This document shows, one piece after another, positions 15,570-24,635 of a stretch of 64,000 nucleotides of DNA. How positions within the stretch are numbered: the first letter of the stretch is position 1; every line of letters starts with the position of its first letter. The DNA is from Stigmatella aurantiaca DW4/3-1 (lineage in GTDB: Bacteria > Myxococcota > Myxococcia > Myxococcales > Myxococcaceae): the NCBI RefSeq assembly GCF_000165485.1, contig NC_014623.1, positions 4,173,501-4,237,500 on the forward strand, read 5' to 3'. A program made the translations under genes and the position numbers. A model generated the notes under the pieces. It saw nothing but the letters and a program-made list of their open reading frames with translations. It made no database searches and had not been told where the DNA came from.

Positions 15570-16022
15570 ATGAGCTTGGGGTCGGAACAGACGGATCGCG
15601 GCATCGCCGCGCTCGTCGGGCGGATGGCCGATGGCTTCAGCCGCCTGGTGTCCCAGCACCTCACATTGGCGCGCATGGAAATGGCCGAGGATGCCAAGGC
15701 CATGGGCAAGGATGTCGCCCGCATCGCCGCGTTCGTGCCCTTCGTCCTGGTGGGCTACGTTTTCGTTTGTGGCGCCCTGGCCGCTGTTCTGGCCCAGTGG
15801 TTGGGCCTGGCGGGCGGGCTGGTAACGGTGGGCATTATTAACTTGATCGCCGGAGGCATCGGCATTCGCCGGGCCCTCTCCCGCCTTCAGGAGCGCCGGG
15901 TCATGGATGACAGCGCTCAGGAACTCTCCCGCAGTGTGGCGGCGCTGGGCACGTCCGAGCCGAAAGACTCGGCGGCCTCGACGCCTCGAAACATGTTCAA
16001 GGAAACCCCGCATGCCCAGTAA
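15570..16022 (+). CDS. YqjE-like membrane protein (phage-holin-3_6 type)
   Basis: A 150-residue inner-membrane protein. An amphipathic N-terminus (ADGFSRLVSQHLTLARMEMAEDAK) leads into two hydrophobic helices, FVPFVLVGYVFVCGALAAVL and GLAGGLVTVGIINLIAGGIG, with a hydrophilic tail. This pattern is that of the YqjE/Phage_holin_3_6 group, which despite the name are ordinary inner-membrane proteins. The ATG at 15570 is preceded by GGAGA at good spacing; an earlier in-frame start has none. The stop overlaps the next start by 11 bases. First gene of a five-gene set ending at the terminator at 17309-17345. Confidence 0.7.
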   Translation: MSLGSEQTDRGIAALVGRMADGFSRLVSQHLTLARMEMAEDAKAMGKDVARIAAFVPFVLVGYVFVCGALAAVLAQWLGLAGGLVTVGIINLIAGGIGIRRALSRLQERRVMDDSAQELSRSVAALGTSEPKDSAASTPRNMFKETPHAQ

Positions 16023-16227
16023 TGGACATCCCAAGGTGGAGCCCCGGAGCCCCGAAGCCCTGCGTGCCGAGATTGAGCGCACCCGGGCGGAACTCTCCAC
16101 ATCCGTCAGTGCCCTGCGCGAAGAGGTCGCCGCCGCCGTGGACTGGCGCGAGTGGGTGCGCACGCATCCGCTGGCCTTCGTGGGCGCGGCGTTCGCGGTG
16201 GGCTTCGTGCTCGGCCAGCGGCGCTGA
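16012..16227 (+). CDS. DUF3618-type small membrane protein
   Basis: A 71-residue protein with the layout of DUF3618: a charged segment SPEALRAEIERTRAELSTSV and a single membrane helix THPLAFVGAAFAVGFVLG ending in QRR. The R-x-A-EIE-TRAEL block is the family's signature. It resembles the C-terminal anchors of ElaB/YqjD proteins (Gly-rich helix followed by two Arg). It overlaps the preceding gene by 11 bases, which indicates translational coupling. Function is unknown. Confidence 0.75.
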   Translation: MPSNGHPKVEPRSPEALRAEIERTRAELSTSVSALREEVAAAVDWREWVRTHPLAFVGAAFAVGFVLGQRR

Positions 16228-16279
16228 CTCCCTTTTTCCCTACCCAGTCCCCACATTCGCAAAAGAGGAGATGGCTTCC

Positions 16280-16480
16280 ATGGAAATCAATCCGCAGCAG
16301 ATTCAGGACCGCGCCCGAGACATCCAGCAGCGCATCGTTCCGCAGATCGACGAGGCCCGCCGCAACCTGGTGGACTTCAACACGCGCGCGGTGAGCTTCA
16401 TCCGCGCCAACCCGGGCACCTGCCTCATCGGGGCCATCGCCGTGGGCTTCTTCGTCGGCCGGCTCGCCTCGCGCCGCTGA
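16280..16480 (+). CDS. YqjD/ElaB-like small tail-anchored protein
   Basis: A 66-residue protein: an amphipathic charged N-terminus (IQDRARDIQQRIVPQIDEAR) and a C-terminal membrane helix NPGTCLIGAIAVGFFVGRL ending in ASRR. Both parts match the general plan of ElaB/YqjD proteins, which tether to the inner membrane in stationary phase. I chose the ATG at 16280 because it lies 9 bases after GAGGAG; the in-frame ATG at 16271 directly abuts that site and would add three residues. Sequence similarity to a named family is not certain. Confidence 0.65.
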   Translation: MEINPQQIQDRARDIQQRIVPQIDEARRNLVDFNTRAVSFIRANPGTCLIGAIAVGFFVGRLASRR

Positions 16481-16514
16481 GCCGCTCCTTCCTCGTCGAA
16501 CCGAGAGCACATTC

Positions 16515-16949
16515 ATGACGACTTTTCAGAGTCCCCAGAACAACGGCGCAGCCAGTGGCACGGACACCGAGGGCTTCGGCCAGCGCGTCGATCAGATCGG
16601 CGTGGACGCTCAGCAACTGTGGAGCGATGCGCGCAGCGCGGTGACGGGCCTGTCCGAGACGCTCGACATTCGTGGCCGCGTGGATCGCAACCCTTATGGA
16701 ATGGTGCTCGCCGCGGTGGGCGTGGGCTATGTGTTGGGGGGCGGGCTGTTCACGCCGCTCACCGCGCGGGTCCTGAAGCTGGGCGTGCGCCTGGCGGCAC
16801 TGCCCTTCGTGAAGGACGAGTTGCTGGGCATGGCCGAGGCCGCGCTCCAGGGCTTCCAGGCCGGGCAGTCCAACGTGAGCGGCCAGGGGAATGCCGCGGG
16901 CATCGGCACCGCCGCGCCCAGGACCTCTGGTCCCGGGACCATCAGCTGA
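16515..16949 (+). CDS. Hypothetical membrane-associated protein of the yqjDE-like cluster
   Basis: A 144-residue protein not recognised at family level. Residues about 20-50 are amphipathic (FGQRVDQIGVDAQQLWSDAR), followed by DRNPYGMVLAAVGVGYVLGGGLF, a glycine-zipper helix at about 58-80 that parallels the anchors of the two preceding genes, then a second amphipathic stretch and a Gly/Ser/Asn-rich tail. It is the largest member of the set after the YqjE-like gene. The spacing of 34 bases to the previous gene and 48 to the next fits one operon. Confidence 0.6.
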   Translation: MTTFQSPQNNGAASGTDTEGFGQRVDQIGVDAQQLWSDARSAVTGLSETLDIRGRVDRNPYGMVLAAVGVGYVLGGGLFTPLTARVLKLGVRLAALPFVKDELLGMAEAALQGFQAGQSNVSGQGNAAGIGTAAPRTSGPGTIS

Positions 16950-16997
16950 TCCGTCGCACTGCTTTCACACCCTTACCTTTACCTGGAGATCTGAACC

Positions 16998-17279
16998 ATG
17001 TTCACCACCCGAGACCTCAAAGACCTCAAGAAGCTCGACAAGGATGACCTGCTCAACCTCATCGGGCTCGAGACCCGGAAGGACGCCACGGACTACCTGC
17101 TGCCCGCGCTGGGCGCTTTCACCGTGGGCGTGCTGCTCGGCGTGGGCGTGGGCGTGCTGCTCGCGCCCAAGCCGGGCCAGGAGCTGCGCACCGACCTGCG
17201 CAACCGGCTCCAGAACGGCCAGGAAGCGATCTCCGGTGCGGTGAACCGCGCCACCGAGAGCGTCACCCGCAACGCCTGA
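16998..17279 (+). CDS. YtxH-domain protein
   Basis: A 93-residue protein with a YtxH-type core: a membrane helix LGAFTVGVLLGVGVGVLLAP followed by KPGQELRTDLRNRLQNG, the characteristic AP-x-x-G-x-ELR block. The N-terminus (TRDLKDLKKLDKDDLLNLIG) is charged and helical. YtxH proteins are general-stress or envelope-associated in other bacteria, with no known activity. Last gene of the set, followed by a strong terminator. Confidence 0.8.
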   Translation: MFTTRDLKDLKKLDKDDLLNLIGLETRKDATDYLLPALGAFTVGVLLGVGVGVLLAPKPGQELRTDLRNRLQNGQEAISGAVNRATESVTRNA

Positions 17280-17308
17280 TCCGGACCGCCGTTCCCGGCG
17301 GTGCCAAG

Positions 17309-17345
17309 CCCCCTGAGCGCGCAAGCGCGCTCGGGGGGTTTTTCG
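17309..17345 (+). terminator. Rho-independent terminator of the small membrane-protein operon
   Basis: CCCCCTGAGCGCG and CGCGCTCGGGGG form a 12-13 bp stem with one wobble and a CAAG loop, followed by a run of T (GGTTTTTCG). It lies 30 bases after the YtxH stop codon. Confidence 0.85.
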
Positions 17346-17365
17346 TTTCCAGGTACACTGGGCCC

Positions 17366-18343
17366 ATGCCGCCGAAGGATGGACCCTCCAGACCCCGCCG
17401 TCCCCGGAAGCAGGCGCGGGGGCTCTTGGATCCGCGAAGGGACACGCCGCGGGACATGCCTGCCGTCGCGGTGCCTCCCGGAAGTCCCGGGGAGGGGCTT
17501 GCCCGGGTGCAGGGGCTGGAGACGCTGGAGTCCGCCTATGAGGCCTGGCTGGAGCTGAAGGCAGAGCATGGCGCCACGCGGGCGCGCTTCCGGGAAGAGC
17601 GGGAGCGGTTGGAGCAACAGGGCAGCTTCCTGGTGGGCGCCGTGAGGGCGGCCGGCCTGGAGCCGGACTCAGGGGCGGTCTCGGCGCTGGCGCCCGCGGG
17701 CGGGGAGGGGTTTCTGGGAGAGGCCCAGGCACGCCTCTCCGAACGGCGGGCGCACCTGGAGCGCCAGGAAGCGGAGGCGGAGCGAGCGTCCCAGGCAGCC
17801 CTCTCGGAGATCCGCGCCACCCTGACGGACCGGATTCAGCGCTTCCTGGAGGCCACGCGTCCGCGGCTCCAGTTGCTGCTGCGCAAGGTGAATGCGCAGC
17901 ACACCATTCTTCACGTGGCCCGCGTGGGAGGCGATGAGGCCGTGCTGCTCTGCTTCCTCTTCGCGGGGCGCATTCCTTCCCGATACGGCTTTCTCTTCGA
18001 TGATTCCACGGAGGATGTCTCGTTGCCGCCGCCCGTCCTGTATGCGGACGAGGGGGTTCCCCCGGAGGGGGTTCGTCCGGGGGCCGCCCTGCTGGAAGCG
18101 CGTCTGAGGGCGCCCGGAGAGGTGGTGCCCCTCAAGGGGTTTCTGCCCGTCTTCATCCCCAAGCCGGGGGGCGGAACGGAGTTCTTCCGGCTGCTGCAAC
18201 GCGGGCCGGTGATGGAGGTGGAGGTGGCCGAGGGCGATGCCTTCCGCAGCCTCCTGGCGCGTGAGGAGGCGGAGCGCTTCGCGGGCCACCTCCTGCGGCT
18301 CAAGCTCGCGGGGAAGATCGATCTGGAGCTGGAGGCGGGCTGA
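17366..18343 (+). CDS. Hypothetical protein with central coiled coil
   Basis: A 325-residue protein I do not recognise. The first 40 residues are basic and Pro-rich, residues about 50-160 are helical and charged (YEAWLELKAEHGATRARFRE, ARLSERRAHLERQEAEAERA), and residues about 165-325 look globular with beta segments (VGGDEAVLLCFLFAGRIPSRYGFLFDD). No signal peptide or membrane helix. The ATG at 17366 lacks a Shine-Dalgarno; TACACT at 17354-17359 is only 7 bases upstream, so the message may be nearly leaderless. It converges with the lipoprotein gene. Confidence 0.7.
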   Translation: MPPKDGPSRPRRPRKQARGLLDPRRDTPRDMPAVAVPPGSPGEGLARVQGLETLESAYEAWLELKAEHGATRARFREERERLEQQGSFLVGAVRAAGLEPDSGAVSALAPAGGEGFLGEAQARLSERRAHLERQEAEAERASQAALSEIRATLTDRIQRFLEATRPRLQLLLRKVNAQHTILHVARVGGDEAVLLCFLFAGRIPSRYGFLFDDSTEDVSLPPPVLYADEGVPPEGVRPGAALLEARLRAPGEVVPLKGFLPVFIPKPGGGTEFFRLLQRGPVMEVEVAEGDAFRSLLAREEAERFAGHLLRLKLAGKIDLELEAG

Positions 18344-18360
18344 GCGGCGGGGGGGCGGCG

Positions 18361-19215
18361 CTAGCGCGTGCGGACCACGCCCACGTCCGCCGTGCCCGCC
18401 AGCAAGGCGCTGCCCAGGAAGAGGTTGTCGGATTCGGGGCCTCCGCTGCGCACCGACTGGAAGGTGACGAGATAGGTCTGCTGGGGCATGGGAAACGCCT
18501 CGGCGGGCAGGGTGATGCGGGCCTGCTTCCAATCCGCGGGGAAGGCGACGATCTCGACGAAGTCGAGCGGCGAGGTGGGGACGTTGGTGTAGGTGGGCTT
18601 GCCGCGATCCCCGTTCTGGCTCAAGGGGACGACGGTGACCAAGCCAATGGTGCGCTCCTGGCCCGAGGAGAGGGCGGCGCGATCCAGGGTCAGGGGCTGG
18701 CCGGCGGACAGGCGCACCACGCCCTCGGGGGGGTGCAGGGCGGTGAGCTTCTCCTGGGGCGGGGCGTTCTCCACTTGCCCCTCGTAGCGCGTCCCGTTCC
18801 GCTCCGCGATGAAGCGGTAGGTGGCGCCGCTCTGGTACTTCAGGCCGTCGTCCCCGTTGCCGGAGCGGCTGTAGGCGCCCGCGCCATCGGGCGTCAGGGT
18901 CACCGTCTCGCCATTCGTGGGCGCGAGGGTGACGGTGGCGCCGGTGAGTCCCTGAGGCTTGGCATCCTCGCCCTCCCGGGTGCCAATGAAGGCGAAGGCG
19001 GCGGTCTGGGCGGGAATCGTCAAATCGCCGCCGGTCCCCCCATCGGGGGGTGCGCCCCCATCCACCCCCAGGAAGGCGGCGGGAGAGATGCTCACTTCGG
19101 GGGTGGAGAGCAGGGTGCCCACCATGACCGTGTCGGCGGTCAGTTTCTGAAGGTCGCACGCCAGGGGGAGCAGGCAGCAGGCGGCAGCGGAGGACAGCAG
19201 GAGAAGACGGTGCAT
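18361..19215 (-). CDS. Hypothetical lipoprotein
   Basis: A 284-residue predicted lipoprotein. The signal peptide LLLLSSAAACCLLPLAC ends in the lipobox LPLAC with the lipidated Cys at about residue 20. The mature part is beta-rich with a carboxypeptidase-regulatory-like stretch (QGLTGATVTLAPTNGE, YSRSGNGDDGLKYQ, TYRFIAERNGTRYEG), but no family is recognised. AAGGAG stands 5 bases before the ATG. It is divergent from the CHASE2 cyclase, whose GTG lies 98 bases away. Myxobacteria carry many such orphan lipoproteins. Confidence 0.7.
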   Translation of the reverse strand: MHRLLLLSSAAACCLLPLACDLQKLTADTVMVGTLLSTPEVSISPAAFLGVDGGAPPDGGTGGDLTIPAQTAAFAFIGTREGEDAKPQGLTGATVTLAPTNGETVTLTPDGAGAYSRSGNGDDGLKYQSGATYRFIAERNGTRYEGQVENAPPQEKLTALHPPEGVVRLSAGQPLTLDRAALSSGQERTIGLVTVVPLSQNGDRGKPTYTNVPTSPLDFVEIVAFPADWKQARITLPAEAFPMPQQTYLVTFQSVRSGGPESDNLFLGSALLAGTADVGVVRTR

Positions 19216-19313
19216 GGGGCTCCTTGGCGCCAGAAGGGCGGGCCCACGGGAAGGGCCCGGAGCATAGCAGTCCCCGGACGCAGCGGGCGGGGGCGCGCTA
19301 TCCTCGCGCCCCC

Positions 19314-21908
19314 GTGCAAAACCCTCTTGTTCAGTCCTCCGGCCGCCGCTTCCTCAAGCGCCTGGGGTATGCGCTCCTGCAAGCCGTCCTGGTGGGCGGG
19401 TTGGTGGGCTCGCTCCTGTATTTCCGGGTGCCGCGCACCCAGCTCGAGGAGGAGGGGGCTTCCCCGACGCTGATCGCCTCCGTGTCCGAGCTCATCGAGG
19501 CGCCGGAGCGCGCCGCCTACGATGTTCGCGTGAGGCTGCTGGGAGAGTTCCTCCAGCGCCAGCGGCGGCTCGAGCCCAAGGGGCAGGATCGCGTGGTGGT
19601 GGTGACGGTGGATGACGACACGCTCGCCAATGCCCGGCAGAGCGAGTACCCCGGTCTGGCGTCCTACCCCTGGTCCCGCGAAATCACCGGGGCGATGACG
19701 AACCGGCTCGTCCAGGAGGGGGCTTCGGTCGTCCTGCTCGACATGCGCTTTCCAGAGCTGAGCCCCCGGACCTGTGCGCTGCCGCGCGCCGGCAAGGAGG
19801 GGCCCGCCGACGATGACACCACCTTCCGCAAGCTGCTGGATCAATCCCCGGGGCGCTCCGCGCTCGCCTTCTCCTGGTCCGTGCCCCGTGCGAGCCCGCC
19901 CTCGCTCAGGCTGTGGCCCTACCGGGTGCGCGTGGGCGTCCCCGCGGCGCTGCCCGAGGCCCGGGCGCAGGCACAACGGGTGCTCGCCGCCCAGCGGCCC
20001 GCCTTCCTCTTGCCCGAGGGGGAGCGGATGGAGGTATGGGCGGGGGCGGAGGATGAACGGGACGGACAGCTCTTCGCGGAGCAGCTCGGCCTGGGCCCCG
20101 CGAAGGTGGAGGAGCGCCGCGCGCGGGACGATGACCACCGCTTCACCGCGCTGGACCTCTTCGTCTCCTTGGCCGAAGTCGAAGTGGAAGGATTGGATCC
20201 TTCCCGGTTGCTCCAGGTGCGCAACCTCCGGCACCCGGTCGCGCCGCTGCTGAGCCCCCAGAGCCTCTATGGGTCGGCCACGGGCTCTCCGGATCCGGAC
20301 GGTGTCCTGCGGGGCATGTTGCACCTCGTCAGCTATGCGCCCCGGGAGGGGTCGTACCATGTCCTGCCCTCCCTGCCGTTGGTTGCGGCGATGCAGCAGG
20401 CGGGGACGCGGAAGCTGCGCTACGCGAACGGCCTGCTCCACGTGGGCGAGGCCTATGCGATTCCCATGGATGAGACGGGCTACAGCCTGGTGCGGTGGGA
20501 GACAGGGGACGTGGGCCGCTCGGCGGGCGCCTCGGTGTTCCGCACCCTCCGGGCCTGGAACATCCTGTCCAACCTCTTCGAGACCGCCAACGGACGGCCG
20601 CCCCGGGCCGATCATGATCTCGAGGGGCGCGCGGTCGTGCTCACCCACACGTCCTCCTATTCCACCGACTACAGGCCAACGCCCATCGGGAAGCAGACCC
20701 CCGGGGGCGCCCTGCTCGCCCAGGCGCTGGACAACATCCTCCAGTCCCAGGGAATCCTCCGTGCCCCGCCGGACATGGACCTGGCGCTGACGGTGGGCAT
20801 GGCCTTCGTGGGCGCGGCCATCTCCTTCTTCTTCAGCAACACCTTCCGCTCGGGCTTCGGCGCCACGCTGTTCTTCTCCGTCGCGGTGCTGGCGGGGCTG
20901 GGCTACTGCGCGGCGGCCGGTTACGTCTTCGTGAAGCAAGGCCTGTGGATCGCCGTGGTGGGCCCGCTGGCCGCCATGGCCGCCACGTTCCTGTTCACCA
21001 CCCTCTATGCGGTGCGGACCGAGCGCGAGCTGCGGGAGTTCGTCAACCACGCCCTTGGGCGCTACGTGAGCCCGGAGGTGGCGCGGCTCGTCACCCGGGA
21101 CTTGACCCTGCTCGTCCGCCCCGAGCGCCGGCAGGTGTCCGCGTACTTCTCCGCCATCGAGGGCTTCACCCGGCTCTCGGAGCAGATGCCGCCCGAGCAA
21201 CTCGTGCAGTTCCTCAACGAATACTTCACGGAGATGACGGTGGCGGTGCGCTCCACCGGCGGCCAGGTCGACAAGTACATCGGCGATGGGCTGATGACCT
21301 TCTGGGGCGCGCCCGTGCGCACGGACCGCCATGCGCACCTGGCCTGTGAGGCCGCGATGAAGATGCACGCCGTGTTGCAGGAGCGCCAGGCCCACTGGCA
21401 GAAGGTCTACGGCCACCGCATCCAACTGCGCGCCGGCATCAACAGCGGCGAGGCCGTGGTGGGCGACATGGGCAGCGAGCTGAAGTCCAACTACACGGTG
21501 ATGGGCCGGGCGGTGAACCTGGCCTCGCGGCTGGAGGGGGCCAACAAGGCCTACGGCACCTCGGTGCTCGTGGGCGAAGACACCGCCCAGCTTGCGCGCG
21601 ATGCCTACGTCTTCCGCGAGGTGGATCGGGTGCTCGTTCCCGGCAGCCCCGGGCCCATCCGCTTCCACGAACTGCTCGGCCGCCACGGCCAGATCGCCCC
21701 GCGCGTTCAGGAGATGCTCGGCATTTACGAGCAGGCGCTCACGGCCTATCACCAGCGGCGCTTCGATGAGGCGCTGGCCCTGTTCGAGCGGGGCGCTTCC
21801 GAGTACCAGGATCCGGTCTCCGCCGTGTACGCGGGCCGGTGCCGCCGCTTCCAGGTGGCCGCTCCGGCGGAGGACTGGAACGGCGTCTACGCGTTGCAGG
21901 AGCCGTGA
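19314..21908 (+). CDS. CHASE2-domain class III cyclase homologue with altered metal site
   Basis: An 864-residue membrane signalling protein. Order: one N-terminal membrane helix (ALLQAVLVGGLVGSLLYF), an extracytoplasmic CHASE2 sensor (about 50-470; IEAPERAAYDVRVRL, VVVVTVDDDTLANA, GASVVLLDMRFPE), three membrane helices (about 480-560), a HAMP-like linker (ALGRYVSPEVARLV), and a class III cyclase domain (about 600-780). In the cyclase core the first metal-binding Asp is replaced: YFSAIEGFT has Ala614 where FxDIxGFT is expected. The second Asp (D658), Lys654, Thr728, Asn735 and Arg739 remain. A short helical tail follows. Activity is therefore doubtful; it may be a sensor or dimer partner. The start is a GTG after a signal-free 5' region. 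Confidence 0.88.
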   Translation: MQNPLVQSSGRRFLKRLGYALLQAVLVGGLVGSLLYFRVPRTQLEEEGASPTLIASVSELIEAPERAAYDVRVRLLGEFLQRQRRLEPKGQDRVVVVTVDDDTLANARQSEYPGLASYPWSREITGAMTNRLVQEGASVVLLDMRFPELSPRTCALPRAGKEGPADDDTTFRKLLDQSPGRSALAFSWSVPRASPPSLRLWPYRVRVGVPAALPEARAQAQRVLAAQRPAFLLPEGERMEVWAGAEDERDGQLFAEQLGLGPAKVEERRARDDDHRFTALDLFVSLAEVEVEGLDPSRLLQVRNLRHPVAPLLSPQSLYGSATGSPDPDGVLRGMLHLVSYAPREGSYHVLPSLPLVAAMQQAGTRKLRYANGLLHVGEAYAIPMDETGYSLVRWETGDVGRSAGASVFRTLRAWNILSNLFETANGRPPRADHDLEGRAVVLTHTSSYSTDYRPTPIGKQTPGGALLAQALDNILQSQGILRAPPDMDLALTVGMAFVGAAISFFFSNTFRSGFGATLFFSVAVLAGLGYCAAAGYVFVKQGLWIAVVGPLAAMAATFLFTTLYAVRTERELREFVNHALGRYVSPEVARLVTRDLTLLVRPERRQVSAYFSAIEGFTRLSEQMPPEQLVQFLNEYFTEMTVAVRSTGGQVDKYIGDGLMTFWGAPVRTDRHAHLACEAAMKMHAVLQERQAHWQKVYGHRIQLRAGINSGEAVVGDMGSELKSNYTVMGRAVNLASRLEGANKAYGTSVLVGEDTAQLARDAYVFREVDRVLVPGSPGPIRFHELLGRHGQIAPRVQEMLGIYEQALTAYHQRRFDEALALFERGASEYQDPVSAVYAGRCRRFQVAAPAEDWNGVYALQEP

Positions 21909-21923
21909 AGCGGACGGGATGTC

Positions 21924-22280
21924 TCAGGGGCCCTCGTCCGGATCGCCGTAGTAGTCCCGGACAGGTGCATCCTTCTCGATGTGCTCGGCGATGACCCGGC
22001 GCATCCGCTCGGGGTTCATGCGCGAGTAGTAGACTTCTCCCGGCCAGCCCATGAGCTGGTAGTCCTCGGGGGAGAGGGGATCCTTCTTCCGTCCGGTGTC
22101 CTCACGGATGACGACGTTGGGCCCCATGTGGCAGAAGCCGTAGCAGCCGCCACGGTACGCCTCGCAACGGGGCGCGAGGCCCCGTTGGGTGAGTTCTTCC
22201 TGGGCCGCGGCAAAGACGGCGTTGGATCCGTTGGCCTTGCAATCCATGCCTTTGCACACGGACAGGCGATAGCGCTTCAT
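21924..22280 (-). CDS. Thioredoxin-like [2Fe-2S] ferredoxin
   Basis: A 118-residue electron carrier related to the 24-kDa (NuoE) fold. Cysteines C9 and C14 (VCKGMDC) and C46 and C50 (CYGFC) give the C-x4-C...C-x3-C set of thioredoxin-like [2Fe-2S] proteins, followed by MGPNVVI and a C-terminal region ending in an acidic tail. It lies 94 bases downstream of nuoI on the same strand, so it may serve or assist complex I, which in this window lacks nuoE. It could equally be an independent ferredoxin. Confidence 0.82.
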   Translation of the reverse strand: MKRYRLSVCKGMDCKANGSNAVFAAAQEELTQRGLAPRCEAYRGGCYGFCHMGPNVVIREDTGRKKDPLSPEDYQLMGWPGEVYYSRMNPERMRRVIAEHIEKDAPVRDYYGDPDEGP

Positions 22281-22374
22281 CCTGTCACCCTACGGAGTTT
22301 GCGGCACCCAGGGAAGGGTACCCCCAGACCCTGCTGGCTCTTGGTTTATGAGAAGCCAACGGGCCCGGGGCGGG

Positions 22375-23109
22375 CTACTTGGGGGCAGGCAAGCGGGGTT
22401 CGGAAGCCTCTCCGCTGGGGAGCGTCGGGGGCTCGTGCCCCGCGCCCACGGAGTGGGGCGTCTTGAGCTGAACCAGGCCCTCGCCGATGCGGGTGTGGGC
22501 TTCCTTGTGCGCGTGGTGCGGCTCCTGGGAGCTCTCGCGCTTGTTCCACGGATCCGACGGGTGCGAGACGGGGGGCCCCTTGAGCAGCTTGGGAATGTCG
22601 AACACGAAGCCCTGGCGGTTGTACTCCGGCTTCGTGTGCTCGTACGTGTCCATGCGGATGGCGTCCTTGGGGCACGCCTCCACGCACAGGCCGCAGACGA
22701 TGCAGCGCAGCTCGTCGATGACGAACTGCGTGGGATACTTCTCGATGACGCGGGACTGGCTCTCCTCGGACTCGGGCGCGTACTCACCGGCTTCAATGTA
22801 GATGCACTGGGCCGGGCAGATGGTGGCGCACATGTAGCAGGCCACGCACCGGGGCTTGCCGTCCTCCCGGGGAACCAGCCGGTGAAGCCCCCGGTAGCCC
22901 GGGGGATAGACAGGCTTCTCCTCGGGGTACGAGACGGTGGTGACGAGGCTGGTGCCCTTGCGGTCGACGACCTCGGTGTTCGTGTCGCGGGTCCCGAAGA
23001 GGTTGCGGAAGAAGTGCTTGGTGGTGATCGCCAGCCCGCGCAGCAGCTCGGGGACGTAGCTCCGCTCGCGGATGTCCGTGCGGGGATCTTGGGTTGCCTT
23101 GTAGGCCAT
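22375..23109 (-). CDS. nuoI: NADH-quinone oxidoreductase subunit I
   Basis: Subunit carrying two [4Fe-4S] clusters that pass electrons toward quinone in the peripheral arm of complex I. Both cluster motifs are visible: [12 protein letters not shown] and [12 protein letters not shown], about 45 residues apart. The N-terminus has the usual [18 protein letters not shown] and [13 protein letters not shown]. At 244 residues it is longer than most NuoI (about 160-180) because of a hydrophilic C-terminal extension of about 70 residues rich in His, Glu and Pro. It starts 30 bases after nuoH. Confidence 0.96.
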   Translation of the reverse strand: MAYKATQDPRTDIRERSYVPELLRGLAITTKHFFRNLFGTRDTNTEVVDRKGTSLVTTVSYPEEKPVYPPGYRGLHRLVPREDGKPRCVACYMCATICPAQCIYIEAGEYAPESEESQSRVIEKYPTQFVIDELRCIVCGLCVEACPKDAIRMDTYEHTKPEYNRQGFVFDIPKLLKGPPVSHPSDPWNKRESSQEPHHAHKEAHTRIGEGLVQLKTPHSVGAGHEPPTLPSGEASEPRLPAPK

Positions 23110-23138
23110 GGCTTTCCTTGGGTCGCTTCTTCAGGAAC

Positions 23139-24635
<1,497 letters not shown>

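Noticed and set aside
15570..17279. Prophage remnant suggested by the holin-like gene name
   Set aside because: No phage structural, lysis or integrase genes nearby; YqjE-type proteins are ordinary membrane proteins.
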